Numbered from the stretch's first letter, positions 26,418-36,159 are shown. The stretch: DNA of 64,000 bases from Propionispira raffinosivorans DSM 20765 (GCF_000381065.1 NZ_KB905861.1:1-64000), one strand, 5' to 3'. Notes: generated from the sequence alone by a model not told the origin. A program made the numbers and translations.

Positions 26418-27791
26418 TTAAAATCTCCAATTCGTTATAAACCCTAAATATGGACTATATGACGAGAAACTGCTTTTATTGCTATCATATGGTTTCAATG
26501 CATAGTATTTAAAATCAACATCAAGATTTTTAGCAACAACATAGTCAAAGTCAAAACCAAAACCCTGAGCACCATCTCCATTAATACCATTGCCCCCTGG
26601 AACAGGTAAAACAATTTTCCAAAAATCAGAATCAATAGACCAATTCCCCATCTTTAAATAATCAATAGATGTCTGCCATGTTCCTGGATTTTGATAATCC
26701 GATGTCTTCCACTGTACTCTTCCCCAAACCCCATTCCGTTGTGCGCCTGCTGGAAGACCACTTGCATTGTTTTTCACGCCTTCAAGAATAATGGTAGTCA
26801 CTCCAGTTTTCACTTTTCCACCAAAAGAATACTGATCAAATTTATAGGATGAACCATTTTTTTGCAGATAACCTACTAGATTAGGATTATTTAAAATTTT
26901 CATATGAGCAACTGTCAAAGTTGCCTTATCTGTAATTTTATATTCCACATTCTGCATAGCAGCATTAACTGTAACACCTGTGTTAAAACCTGCATTCAAA
27001 TCAGCATATCCTACGGACATTGCAAATTTAGAACCAATTTTATATGTTCCATAGATACCATCCATTGCGTTTCCTTCACCACCAGCATAAATAATACCCT
27101 GTCCAAGTATTGGCTGAAAACGTCCAATCGTCAGTATAGTACTGGCATTTTTCCATACAAATTCACCTTTATCAAAAATTGGCGCCACATTTGTAGATGT
27201 CTTGACATTTGTATTTACATTACGTTTAGCAATACTATTTTCTGTCCATAATTGTGCATTAAAAGTAAGTTTATTTGCTACGGGAGCCGAAATATTTAAT
27301 GAAAAACGTTCTTGAAACCGCGAAGGATCAGAACTAGTCTTATTTGTTCCTGCTAAATTTGGATTAATTTGATAACGCATGCGTGACCCACCGCTAAAAC
27401 TAATTCCAGCCGCTTCCGTCTTAATGGGGGCTTGAAGTTGTGCCTGTATGTTCGATGAAATTGGTACTCCCATATTTTGTAATTCTGGAGAAAATTCTTT
27501 TTCAAGTTTCTCCAGATTAGATTGTGTCGCGGCCTTTACTGTAGCATTTGATTTATCAAATTTCCACATAGCCTTTGCTACTAAAGCAGACATCTCATAA
27601 CGAGTTAATGTTTTACCATTGGCAAACGAAGCTCCATCAATGATACCATTTTGAGCCAAAACCTCCATAGATCCATAGGTCCAACTACTTGTATCTACAT
27701 CTCCAAAAGGATTTTCAACTGATGCAAAGGCGGTATTATAATTCAGTACACCTACCACTATTGCCAACACTAAATTTCGTTTCATTTTCAT
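26418..27791 (-). CDS. SLH-domain outer-membrane porin
   Basis: 457 residues from ATG 27791 (GAGGAG 9 nt upstream). Signal peptide to about residue 23, one SLH domain at about 26-75 (NPFGDVDTSSWTYGSMEVLA, IIDGASFANGKTLTRYEMSA), a short coiled segment (SNLEKLEKEFSPEL), then a beta-barrel of alternating strands ending LGFITNWRF with the terminal Phe used for barrel insertion. Such proteins are the main porins of Negativicutes, with the SLH domain holding the barrel to peptidoglycan-bound polyamine. Placed between the GPH transporter and the GH28 gene, it is probably a dedicated channel for pectin oligosaccharides. Confidence 0.9.
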   Translation of the reverse strand: MKMKRNLVLAIVVGVLNYNTAFASVENPFGDVDTSSWTYGSMEVLAQNGIIDGASFANGKTLTRYEMSALVAKAMWKFDKSNATVKAATQSNLEKLEKEFSPELQNMGVPISSNIQAQLQAPIKTEAAGISFSGGSRMRYQINPNLAGTNKTSSDPSRFQERFSLNISAPVANKLTFNAQLWTENSIAKRNVNTNVKTSTNVAPIFDKGEFVWKNASTILTIGRFQPILGQGIIYAGGEGNAMDGIYGTYKIGSKFAMSVGYADLNAGFNTGVTVNAAMQNVEYKITDKATLTVAHMKILNNPNLVGYLQKNGSSYKFDQYSFGGKVKTGVTTIILEGVKNNASGLPAGAQRNGVWGRVQWKTSDYQNPGTWQTSIDYLKMGNWSIDSDFWKIVLPVPGGNGINGDGAQGFGFDFDYVVAKNLDVDFKYYALKPYDSNKSSFSSYSPYLGFITNWRF

Positions 27792-27862
27792 CAAATACAA
27801 CTCCTCGTCAAACATATATTAGTAATCTATAAAACTTTCGCTATTTTTTACGCTAAAACCAC

Positions 27863-29434
27863 TTATATGATTTTGGTAATTATCTCATTCTTATCCTGTT
27901 TCTTTTTTGCATTGTATCTCACCCAGTTTCGATAACCAACTGGGTTATTACCCCAAAGATTTTCATATTTCCAGCCAGTCATAGCTTCAATAACCTGACG
28001 AGTTTCAGTATCCACATCACTCTTAAGACCTCCATTTTTAACTCTAGCAATTTCATTTTTAAGAATGGCATGTGTTGCATTCGTTATTTTAAACTTGTAG
28101 GAACTAAAAATCCCAATCATTAAAAATACAAGCGGTACTGTTACTAATACAATAACTATAGCCGTTAAAGATTCTGGAGATTGCACTTTTACACCTGAAA
28201 CAAAGTGATTTTCCTGCAAAATAACACCAACGACGAATATTGCCAAAGCCTGAGATGCTTTTCTTAAAAATGACATAAATCCCGCAAAAACCCCTTCTCT
28301 TCTGTCACCAGACACAATTTCATCAACATCTGGAACAAATGTATAATTATTCCAAGGAATAAAATTTATGCCGCCACGTCCAAGCCCTGCAATCGCTGAT
28401 ACAACATATAAAGAAATTTCACTGCCACCAAAACCATAAACTGCAAGATAACCAAAAATACTAATCATAAATAAAAAGGACACAATACGAAACGCTAACC
28501 CAGGGTTGACCCTCACCGTTACATAAGTTGCTATCGCTACACCAGCAAGTTGGAATATATACATAAGTGCCAATAAGTTAGATGCCAAAACAGCATCTTT
28601 AAATAAAGCAAATACAATGAAATATGTAAAGACTGCATTAAAAGTATCCTGTGCTAGATATCCGCCAATATATACACCTAAGTGAGCACGAAAGGTCTGT
28701 ATTCTGAGAGTTGTAATTAAATCAATGTAAATTTTTTCTACATTCTGCCAAAAATTAAGTTTTGTTTTGTCTGTATCGGATTCTGCTTCAAGCATCTCGA
28801 TTTCCTTCAATGACCTTTCCCAGGTGAAATTATAAACCATAAACAACACAACAACAAAAATACAAGTAAAAATAATACCCGCATAGAGAAAAGAATTTGC
28901 CGATTCTTTTCCCAAAGCATTAATTAACCGTCCAGGTAAAAATGCTGCTAAAAAAGCAGAAAACTGTGCGCAGTACATTCTGGCACTCGTAAGTTTGGCC
29001 CGAATTTTAAAATTTGACGTCATTTCTGCAGCTAACGTATCATAAGGGATCAAAATCATCGTATAAACGACTTCAAACATAATATAAGTTGTAAGATAAT
29101 ATAGATAAGAAAAACCACTCAACCATATAAAAGAGTAACAAATAACTAAAGGTATACTGATTAGTAAGAAAAATTTACGTCTGCCAAATCTTCTTCCTAA
29201 ACGAGTTTTATGGAAATTATCTGTTATAAATCCCATGGTAGGGCTAGCCACAGCATCGACAATACGCGCCAATGCAAATATTGAACTTGCCTCAATGAGC
29301 GTAAGACCACAAAATGTCGTATAAAAGTAAAGCAGCCAAGCACTAGTAAGTGCAAAAGCTCCAGCTCCAATAAAGTCTGTTATACCATAGGAAAAATAAT
29401 TAAGAAATTTCAATTTTCTTTCTGTTTTAACCAT
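27863..29434 (-). CDS. GPH-family glycoside/oligosaccharide cation symporter
   Basis: About 523 residues from ATG 29434 (AAAGGATCG upstream; the frame is open 22 codons further). Twelve membrane segments; GPH family features SYGITDFIGAGAFALTSAWL, VDAVASPTMGFITDNF and RFGRRKFFLL. The C-terminal tail is longer than usual and basic. Relatives in pectin loci (YteR/RhiT neighbourhoods) import unsaturated rhamnogalacturonides across the inner membrane. It lies between the GH105 and porin genes of the rhamnose operon. Confidence 0.9.
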   Translation of the reverse strand: MVKTERKLKFLNYFSYGITDFIGAGAFALTSAWLLYFYTTFCGLTLIEASSIFALARIVDAVASPTMGFITDNFHKTRLGRRFGRRKFFLLISIPLVICYSFIWLSGFSYLYYLTTYIMFEVVYTMILIPYDTLAAEMTSNFKIRAKLTSARMYCAQFSAFLAAFLPGRLINALGKESANSFLYAGIIFTCIFVVVLFMVYNFTWERSLKEIEMLEAESDTDKTKLNFWQNVEKIYIDLITTLRIQTFRAHLGVYIGGYLAQDTFNAVFTYFIVFALFKDAVLASNLLALMYIFQLAGVAIATYVTVRVNPGLAFRIVSFLFMISIFGYLAVYGFGGSEISLYVVSAIAGLGRGGINFIPWNNYTFVPDVDEIVSGDRREGVFAGFMSFLRKASQALAIFVVGVILQENHFVSGVKVQSPESLTAIVIVLVTVPLVFLMIGIFSSYKFKITNATHAILKNEIARVKNGGLKSDVDTETRQVIEAMTGWKYENLWGNNPVGYRNWVRYNAKKKQDKNEIITKII

Positions 29435-29592
29435 AATTTTCACGATCCTTTTCAAAATATGATACATTCTTATATTTATGATTTTTAACAAACAAAACAT
29501 ACCAGAATTTAATTAAAAATAAAAAAATTCAAATTCATTGAAAAATAATTAATATTGAGAAAATAGAGTCTTCAAAAACAGATAAATTTGTT

Positions 29593-30705
29593 TTATATAT
29601 ATTTATGTAAATATTCAGACAGGCATAATATCGCCATCGACTGCCCGTAAGGCATTGACGTAAGTGGAATATCCTTATATTCTTGAATCGAATTAAACAC
29701 AGGTGTACCAAAAGAAACATTTTTCAATTCACCGGTATCATCAATGTTACTTAAAATCCCATATATTGCTTTAATTGCTACTTTTTCATACTTTTTATCA
29801 ATGTAGCGTTTACGAACTGCTTTCAATATTCCATAAGCAAAACCAGCGGTTGCTGATGCTTCCAAATAAGAGCTTTTATCATCCAGCACGGTATGCCACA
29901 AACCACTTGTCTTATCCTGACATTTGCTCAGGGCTTCTACCTGATTTTTCAAGGCATCAAGTAAAGACTCACGGACGGCTTCACCCTCTGCTAAATCTAA
30001 AAGTTCAATGAACTCTGGAATTGCTATTGTAATCCAGCAATTTCCACGAGCCCACAAAGCATTCGCAAAATTGTGACGACCCTCAAAAGTCCAGCCATGA
30101 AACCACAAGCCTGTTTTCTTATCAGCCAAATATTTAATATGTAGTAAAAATTGTTTTTTTGCTTCTTCAATATAAGCTGTATTATTGAAGGTCTTACCAA
30201 TTTTCGCTAATGGCAATACTGACATCATAAGTGTGTCATCCCAAATCTGTTGCGGATTTTCACTATTATACACAATGTGCTGCAACCCATTTTCTTCGGT
30301 TCTTGGCATGTCATACATTACCCAATCCATCCATTGTTCAAGATATGGACGATAAGATTTCTTTTTTGTATCTTCATATAAATAAGCCAATGTCAAAAAA
30401 GGTGCCACTGTATTGACATTTTTGGTTGTGCTTTCCTCTAAAAAATGAGTATCAAACCAGCCATTTATGATCTCTAACGTCTTCTGGTCTTCCGTTAACT
30501 CATAATACTTATACATTCCATATAAACCAATACCATGGGTCCATTCCCATCCCCCCCAACCTTTTGTATCTATAATGCGACCATCATCCAGTGTTAATAA
30601 AAACTTACCTGTTTCATCTTTAATATTAACCAAATTATCCATAAGTAAATTGATTGTAGCTATTATGTTTGCTTTAGTGACTGTACTTGATATATTTGAT
30701 TTCAT
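29593..30705 (-). CDS. GH105/GH88 unsaturated rhamnogalacturonyl hydrolase, YteR-like
   Basis: 370 residues from ATG 30705 (AAGGGATG upstream). An (alpha/alpha)6 barrel with GWGGWEWTHGIGLYGMYKYY, DTLMMSVLPLAKIG (catalytic Asp), FHGWTFEGRHNFANALWARGNCW and CQDKTSGLWHTVLDD. YteR and YesR hydrate and release unsaturated galacturonate from rhamnogalacturonan disaccharides made by lyases, leaving rhamnose. No signal peptide, so it works in the cytoplasm on material brought in by the GPH transporter. It links the pectin half of the operon to the rhamnose half. Confidence 0.92.
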   Translation of the reverse strand: MKSNISSTVTKANIIATINLLMDNLVNIKDETGKFLLTLDDGRIIDTKGWGGWEWTHGIGLYGMYKYYELTEDQKTLEIINGWFDTHFLEESTTKNVNTVAPFLTLAYLYEDTKKKSYRPYLEQWMDWVMYDMPRTEENGLQHIVYNSENPQQIWDDTLMMSVLPLAKIGKTFNNTAYIEEAKKQFLLHIKYLADKKTGLWFHGWTFEGRHNFANALWARGNCWITIAIPEFIELLDLAEGEAVRESLLDALKNQVEALSKCQDKTSGLWHTVLDDKSSYLEASATAGFAYGILKAVRKRYIDKKYEKVAIKAIYGILSNIDDTGELKNVSFGTPVFNSIQEYKDIPLTSMPYGQSMAILCLSEYLHKYI

Positions 30706-30806
30706 TTCATTTACATCCCTTCGAACTAGATTTATTGCATTGAAACTGCCTTCTACACTCAAAACCCCTTTCAAAAAATTTGATTTTTCTTAATATTAGA
30801 ACCATT

Positions 30807-31445
30807 TTACAAACCTACTGAATCAGCTATAACAATTACTGTTATCCTCCCTTCAAATCTAAACCCCGTATGAATAATTCCTGTATAGTTGCACATGCGT
30901 TCTGGTACATGGCAGTTTTCACATACACCAGATACCGCACACGGTGTTGGGTGATGATTTCTTTGTGCATTCATCGGTGCAATGGTCTTAATTCTCTTTA
31001 ATGCCTGTTCAATACTATCGACTAGCTTATTCACACCGACCACAATAATCACCTTCTCAGGTCCAAACATCATAGCCGCCACTCGATTACCTGAGCAATC
31101 GGTACAAATAATTTCACCATCTTTTGTGATTGCATTTGCTCCCGTAAAAAAATAATCTGCCCTCAATGCTTCTCTAAAAAGAGAAATATGTTGTGCACTA
31201 TCTTGTGGCTGATAACGATCAATCAATTTATATTTATCAGACCTTAAATCTTTTAATATATCCATATCTTCAATGGTTATTGATCCTCCCAGTCCAATCG
31301 TTACACCTTCTGGCAACAGCTTTAAAACCTGAGATTTGGCATCCGACAAATCTTCCGCATAAAATGCTTCAAATCCATTTCCCTGCAGTTTTTCAATCAT
31401 ATTTTGAGCCGTTTTTTGAAATTTCCATTTTACTATATCTTTCAC
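30807..31445 (-). CDS. LUD-domain protein (LutC/YkgG family, DUF162)
   Basis: About 212 residues from GTG 31445 (GAGGTG 6 nt upstream), the usual length of stand-alone LUD proteins; an ATG at 31481 would add 12 residues but lacks a site. Family features: EGVTIGLGGSITIEDM, FFTGANAITKDGEIICTD and GNRVAAMMFGPEKVI. A Cys-rich stretch follows (CAVSGVCENCHVPERMC), which could hold a metal or cluster. LUD proteins take part in lactate oxidation with LutA/LutB, which are absent here. Its place after rhaD suggests a role in lactaldehyde or lactate metabolism, unproven. Confidence 0.85.
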   Translation of the reverse strand: MKDIVKWKFQKTAQNMIEKLQGNGFEAFYAEDLSDAKSQVLKLLPEGVTIGLGGSITIEDMDILKDLRSDKYKLIDRYQPQDSAQHISLFREALRADYFFTGANAITKDGEIICTDCSGNRVAAMMFGPEKVIIVVGVNKLVDSIEQALKRIKTIAPMNAQRNHHPTPCAVSGVCENCHVPERMCNYTGIIHTGFRFEGRITVIVIADSVGL

Positions 31446-31514
31446 ATTTGACACCTCAATAGTTTTCTTTACAAAGGTCATAAATTTTGTATACTATTTT
31501 GATCTAACATTTTT

Positions 31515-32333
31515 TCACTCTAAAAAGTCTTCTCGCAGGTTCACTTTAAATTCTTTTGCCAAATCCCTGAAATTCTGACTGCTTATCGTTTGTTTTTTCC
31601 CTCCCATCGAAAGAACTTTAACACAAATTTCCGCCGATTTTTCTACCGTGTCCATTAGTCCAAATGTTAAATCAAAATCTTCACCGGCACAAAAAATCCC
31701 ATGATGCGCCCAAATGACAATATCATATTGTCGCATCAGCTTACTTGTTGCCACTGCAATATCTTTTCCCCCTGGGACCATCCAGTCAACGACACCAACC
31801 CCTTGTGGAAACACAACGGGGCATTCCGTTGCCATTTCCCATATCTCACGTGTAAAAGCTTTGGCATTTAACGGCAAAACAAAGGTTAAAGCAATAATGT
31901 TTGCTGGATGGGCATGATAAATAACCCGATATTTTCCTTTTGTTATTTCCTTTTTTATACTATGATTCATTAAATGTGTTGGAAATTCGCTGGTTGGAGT
32001 GCCGCCATGTTCCAAACCCCACACAATGGCATAGTTTTCGCCTTTTTCATCAATATGGGCAATCGCAATATTGTCTTCTGGACACAAAATGATATTACGC
32101 ATATATTTTCCACTGCCCGTTACAAGAAAATATTCACCGGCTAAATTTGGCACACTCACACCAATTGGAATATATTGCGTTGGAGTTTTTAAAGCAGCTT
32201 TAATTTCTGCAATTTCACTATCCTTCACTCTATAGCTCAAATTTCCGCCATTTCTTTCATGCCAGCCTTTTTGAAAAGCATCATTCGTAACACGGATGAA
32301 ACCTTTCACAAAATTTGTTTCCGTAACTTTCAT
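31515..32333 (-). CDS. rhaD: Rhamnulose-1-phosphate aldolase
   Basis: 272 residues, class II aldolase/epimerase fold. GGNLSYRV at about 30-37, zinc ligands in VIYHAHPANI and WAHHGIFCAG, and the preceding GTPTSEFPTHLMNH region with the catalytic Glu nearby. It splits L-rhamnulose-1-phosphate to dihydroxyacetone phosphate and L-lactaldehyde; aldA handles the latter. AGGGG about 10 nt upstream of the ATG. It lies 43 bases after rhaA in the operon. Confidence 0.94.
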   Translation of the reverse strand: MKVTETNFVKGFIRVTNDAFQKGWHERNGGNLSYRVKDSEIAEIKAALKTPTQYIPIGVSVPNLAGEYFLVTGSGKYMRNIILCPEDNIAIAHIDEKGENYAIVWGLEHGGTPTSEFPTHLMNHSIKKEITKGKYRVIYHAHPANIIALTFVLPLNAKAFTREIWEMATECPVVFPQGVGVVDWMVPGGKDIAVATSKLMRQYDIVIWAHHGIFCAGEDFDLTFGLMDTVEKSAEICVKVLSMGGKKQTISSQNFRDLAKEFKVNLREDFLE

Positions 32334-32376
32334 ATCATTCGATCCCCTTTATTTAAGATATCTTTTATGCCGTTTT

Positions 32377-33618
32377 TCAACTTCGTTTTGCTAAAACAGC
32401 TTTCTCATAATTTTTTACATCAATAAGCCAATTTTGCTTTTCAGGAACATTGTTCATTTTGCAGAAATAATCCCAAATATCTCCCATTGGATACGTTTTC
32501 AGTTCTTCCTGCAATGCCATAAGTTCTGTGAAGTTCTCCGTTTCCTGAAGCTTTGCTAAGTGATCATTTGGCATTAAAAGTGCTTCCAGTAATGATTTTT
32601 GCATATTGCGCATACCTACCACCCAAGCTGCAATACGGTTGATGCTTGCATCAAAAAAATCAAGTCCGATAAATACGCGGTCAAGCGCATCACTGCGAAC
32701 AATTTCTTTACCAATTTCTTTTAATTCATCATTTAAAACAAGAACATGATCACTGTCCCAGCGAACTGGATGTGATACATGTAAGGCTAATTTTTCCGAA
32801 AATAATAACAGTGCTGAAATTTTATCAGAAACCACTTCGGTTGGATGATAATGACCGGTGTCCATAAGACACATAATATTGTTTTTCGCTGCATAATTCA
32901 TATAAAATTCAGATGACCCTACTGTGTAAGATTCAAAACCGATACCAAATACTTTTGATTCAACACAATCCGCAATATATTTTGCATCTACTTTTTGGGT
33001 AAAAATTTCATCTAATGACTCCTTTAAACGTTTTCTCGGTGACAGACGATCCGCTGGCGCATTTTTATAACCATCGGGGATCCAAATATTATTGAGAGTC
33101 GTTGTTCTTAGTGCTTTGCCAAAATATTCGGCAATTTTCCGTGATGCTTTACAGTGGTCAATCCAAAACTGACGAATTTTTTTATCGGGACTCGATAAAG
33201 TTAATCCATTGGCAGCTTTGGGATGGGAAAATAACGTTGGATTAAAATCGAGTCCCAAACCGCGATCTTTCGCATAATCCACCCAAGCCTTAAAATGTTT
33301 TGGCTCTAATTTATCTCGGTCGACTTTTTCATCTGTAATTGCATACGAAGCATGCAAATTGACTTTATGCTTGCCCGGTATCAGACTAAATGCTTTATCT
33401 AAATCAGCCATTAATTCTGCTGAATTTCTTGCTTTTCCAGGATAATTCCCCGTTGCTGCAATGCCACCATCAAGGCTCGACCCATTTTCAAATCCTGCTA
33501 CATCATCTCCTTGCCAGCAATGCATTGAAATTTTTACATTGTTCAGTTTTTTTAAGGCTGCATCGACATCCACGCCAATATTTTGATACATTTCTTTCGC
33601 GGACTCAAATCTTGTCAT
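32377..33618 (-). CDS. rhaA: L-rhamnose isomerase
   Basis: 413 residues, close to the family's 415-420. Recognisable regions: [16 protein letters not shown] near the N-terminus, [33 protein letters not shown] (metal site) and [14 protein letters not shown], with [18 protein letters not shown]. It converts L-rhamnose to L-rhamnulose with a divalent metal. Six bases separate it from the rhaB stop, so the two are tightly coupled. Confidence 0.95.
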   Translation of the reverse strand: MTRFESAKEMYQNIGVDVDAALKKLNNVKISMHCWQGDDVAGFENGSSLDGGIAATGNYPGKARNSAELMADLDKAFSLIPGKHKVNLHASYAITDEKVDRDKLEPKHFKAWVDYAKDRGLGLDFNPTLFSHPKAANGLTLSSPDKKIRQFWIDHCKASRKIAEYFGKALRTTTLNNIWIPDGYKNAPADRLSPRKRLKESLDEIFTQKVDAKYIADCVESKVFGIGFESYTVGSSEFYMNYAAKNNIMCLMDTGHYHPTEVVSDKISALLLFSEKLALHVSHPVRWDSDHVLVLNDELKEIGKEIVRSDALDRVFIGLDFFDASINRIAAWVVGMRNMQKSLLEALLMPNDHLAKLQETENFTELMALQEELKTYPMGDIWDYFCKMNNVPEKQNWLIDVKNYEKAVLAKRS

Positions 33619-33624
33619 AAACGA

Positions 33625-35028
33625 TCACGCTCCAACTTTTTTAATATCAAATGATTTTTTTATGCATTCACGCGCTTCAATTAAATCTTTAAGTTCATTG
33701 GTTTTTAACATCTGCGCGAGTATGTTCCCTAAAGCAGTGGCTTCAATCGGACCAGCGTAGAGATCTTTTCCGGTATATTTTGCGGTTAAGCTGTTAAGGT
33801 ACTCATCTTGACAGCCACCACCGACAATATGAATACAAGTATAGGTTTTACCGGTTACAGCTTCAATTTCATGTACTGTTTCAGCATAAGATTTTGCCAG
33901 GCTCTTATAAACACAAGCCAAAAGTTCACATTCCGTTTCCGGTTTTTCCTGCTTTGTTTTTTCACAATACGCTTGCAGTGCTTGTCTCATGCTTTTGGGG
34001 GCTAAAAAAGAAACATCATTTACATCAACATAGGAAGGAAAATAATCGCCCATTTTAGCAAGTTCATATAATTCGGAAAATTTATATTGGTGTTTAAATT
34101 CCGTGCGCAATGACTGCATCATCCATAATCCCATAATATTTTTTAAATAACGATAGCGATAATGATATCCCCCCTCATTCGTAAAATTTTGCTGGCGGCT
34201 TTTTTCGGTACAATCCGGTATCATTCGTTCAACACCCATCAACGACCATGTTCCTGAACTTAAATAAATAGAATCTCCATCCACCAAAGGTGCCGCGAGT
34301 ACTGCCGAACCGGTATCATGTGTTGCTGGTAAGACCACTTCAGCTGAAAAGCCAACTTCGTCCTGAATGTTTTGTCTAAACTGTCCAACGCTGGATTTTG
34401 GTTGATATAATGTACCAAAAATCTGTTTTGGCAATCCTAATTTATCGATCAGATCAAAATCCCAATCTTGTGTAGTCGAATGAACCAACTGTGTTGTTGT
34501 TGCATTGGTGTATTCATTCTTTATACTTCCAGTAAGTAAAAAGTTTAAATATTCTGGAATCATCAGGAATGAATGTGCTTTTTGTAGTAGTTCCGGCTGC
34601 TTAAGTTTAATCGCATACAGTTGGTAAATGGAATTAAAAATTTGTTTTTGAATACCATTGCGATGATATAAATCCGCTTCACTGATAATCTTATATACCT
34701 CTTCATCAATGCCTTGCGTACGGCTGTCACGGTAAGCAATTGTATCACCCAGCACATTTTCTTTATCATCAAGCAAAACAAAATCTACACCCCACGTATC
34801 AATTCCAACACTTTGTGGAATACGATTATATTGTTTGCACATCTTAAGTCCTGCTAAAACCTCTTGAAACAGCTGGTCTAAATCCCAACAAAGATGCTGA
34901 TTTTTTTCAATCAAGTGATTTTCAAAACGATAAATTTCTTCAATGCGTACTTTACCATTTTCCAGCCAGCCCAAGATATGGCGCCCACTCGATGCGCCTA
35001 TATCAATCGCCAAATAATACGACCCCAT
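33625..35028 (-). CDS. rhaB: Rhamnulokinase
   Basis: 467 residues from ATG 35028 (GGAGG 8 nt upstream; TTG at 35043 lies inside that site). FGGY kinase: LAIDIGASSGRHILGWL phosphate loop, GIDTWGVDFVLLD, ATHDTGSAVLAAP, SSGTWSLMGVE and HIVGGGCQDEYLNSLTA near the C-terminus. It phosphorylates L-rhamnulose at O1 with ATP. First gene of the ten-gene rhamnose/pectin operon; promoter and operators lie just upstream. Confidence 0.95.
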   Translation of the reverse strand: MGSYYLAIDIGASSGRHILGWLENGKVRIEEIYRFENHLIEKNQHLCWDLDQLFQEVLAGLKMCKQYNRIPQSVGIDTWGVDFVLLDDKENVLGDTIAYRDSRTQGIDEEVYKIISEADLYHRNGIQKQIFNSIYQLYAIKLKQPELLQKAHSFLMIPEYLNFLLTGSIKNEYTNATTTQLVHSTTQDWDFDLIDKLGLPKQIFGTLYQPKSSVGQFRQNIQDEVGFSAEVVLPATHDTGSAVLAAPLVDGDSIYLSSGTWSLMGVERMIPDCTEKSRQQNFTNEGGYHYRYRYLKNIMGLWMMQSLRTEFKHQYKFSELYELAKMGDYFPSYVDVNDVSFLAPKSMRQALQAYCEKTKQEKPETECELLACVYKSLAKSYAETVHEIEAVTGKTYTCIHIVGGGCQDEYLNSLTAKYTGKDLYAGPIEATALGNILAQMLKTNELKDLIEARECIKKSFDIKKVGA

Positions 35029-35071
35029 TACCTCATCCTCCAAATAAATGTTTAACTCTATAAATACGTCA

Positions 35072-35097
35072 TTTATCTTTTTTTATCTTGTTTTATC
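35072..35097 (-). promoter_or_regulatory. Three 10-bp-spaced GATAAA repeats in the rhaB leader
   Basis: On the minus strand GATAAA occurs three times exactly 10 bases apart (35072-35077, 35082-35087, 35092-35097), one helical turn each, just downstream of the predicted start of transcription. Such phasing suits a regulator binding one DNA face, possibly the DeoR protein. It could also be chance in an AT-rich stretch. Confidence 0.45.
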
Positions 35098-35110
35098 TTT
35101 GTTTTAATTT

Positions 35111-35148
35111 ATATTACCACTCAAAAATAAATAAATCAAGATTTATTT
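35111..35148 (-). promoter_or_regulatory. rha operon promoter with palindromic operator
   Basis: On the minus strand TTGATT (35134-35139), 17-nt spacer, TAATAT (35111-35116). AAATAAATC-AA-GATTTATTT (35129-35148) is a perfect 9-bp inverted repeat over the -35, so a protein bound there would block initiation. The divergent DeoR-type regulator is the obvious candidate. Confidence 0.65.
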
Positions 35149-35256
35149 CTGTGTTTTTCTTTTTTTATTTGGTATTATCTTTTTTATTGAATTATTTTCA
35201 TGATTGGATCTTCTGTGTAATTTATCCTGAATTTCTTTGTTTGCTTTGATTTATGT

Positions 35257-35286
35257 TTGACTTAAAGGAATATCTATAGGTATACT
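35257..35286 (+). promoter_or_regulatory. Promoter of the DeoR regulator gene
   Basis: TTGACT (35257-35262), 18-nt spacer, TATACT (35281-35286), about 57 bases before the start codon. The remaining bases between the two divergent promoters are AT-rich and hold no other recognised feature. Confidence 0.6.
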
Positions 35287-35342
35287 AAAGAAAAACACGC
35301 GATTGACTTTTTAAAATTTTCGATACACAATAGGAGTGATAT

Positions 35343-36101
35343 ATGATGTTAGGAATAGAACGCCGCCAAAAAATCATGGAGTATCTGACCAGTGACCGAA
35401 AAGTTTATGTGGCTGATCTAAGTAAAATATTAAAAGTAACCGAAGAAACCGTACGCCGTGATCTTGAAAAACTCGAAACCCAGGATTTACTCAGGCGCAG
35501 TTACGGTGGTGCTGTTCTCAATGAACATACTCGTGAAGATCTTTCCTTTTTAAAACGGAATTCCATCAACAATACGGATAAACAAGCCATTGCCAAAAAA
35601 GCCGAATTTCTAGTCAACGACAACGATACCTTGATGGTTGATTCCAGCACAACGTGTCTAACCTTGCTTCATCAGTTAAAAAGCAAAAAAGAATTGACTG
35701 TTATTACAAATTCTATCAAATTAGTGAATGATTTTGTGAACTCTCCTTTTACGATTATATCGAGCGGTGGTACCTTACGGGCCCATTCTTATGCCCTCGT
35801 TGGTCCATCTGCCTGTAATTCTCTGCAAAACTACTATGTGGACTTGGCGATCATCAGTTGTAAAGGAATTGACCGCGACAAGGGTATTATGGAGTCAAAC
35901 GAACAAGAAAGTATTATTAAGCAGCAAATGATGAAGCAGGCAAAAAAATGCATTTTGCTCATTGATCATTCAAAGTTTGATAAAACGGCTTTTACCAGGA
36001 CAAGCGATTTCACTTGCATTGACTATATCGTTACCAACAAAATACCATCACAAACTTGGATTGATTTTTTTGACAAACGTGAAATCAAACTAATCTATTA
36101 A
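35343..36101 (+). CDS. DeoR-family regulator of rhamnose utilisation
   Basis: 252 residues. N-terminal winged helix with the DeoR signature (RRQKIMEYLTSDRKVYVADL, TEETVRRDLEKLE, LLRRSYGGAVL) and a ribose-isomerase-like effector domain from about residue 75 (DSSTTCLTLLHQL, TNSIKLVNDF, SSGGTLRAHS). It would sense a phosphorylated sugar such as rhamnulose-1-phosphate. Divergent from rhaB, so it probably represses the operon. GGAGTGATAT precedes two tandem ATG codons; either may start the protein. Confidence 0.9.
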   Translation: MMLGIERRQKIMEYLTSDRKVYVADLSKILKVTEETVRRDLEKLETQDLLRRSYGGAVLNEHTREDLSFLKRNSINNTDKQAIAKKAEFLVNDNDTLMVDSSTTCLTLLHQLKSKKELTVITNSIKLVNDFVNSPFTIISSGGTLRAHSYALVGPSACNSLQNYYVDLAIISCKGIDRDKGIMESNEQESIIKQQMMKQAKKCILLIDHSKFDKTAFTRTSDFTCIDYIVTNKIPSQTWIDFFDKREIKLIY

Positions 36102-36111
36102 AAAATCGTAT

Positions 36112-36159
36112 ACAAAAAGTGTGTATAAGTCAGTTTCACTGCCTATACACACTTTTTGT
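36112..36159. terminator. Terminator after the DeoR gene
   Basis: A perfect 16-bp stem, ACAAAAAGTGTGTATA (36112-36127) with 36144-36159, and a 16-nt loop. The convergent aminotransferase gene may also end here. Confidence 0.8.
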
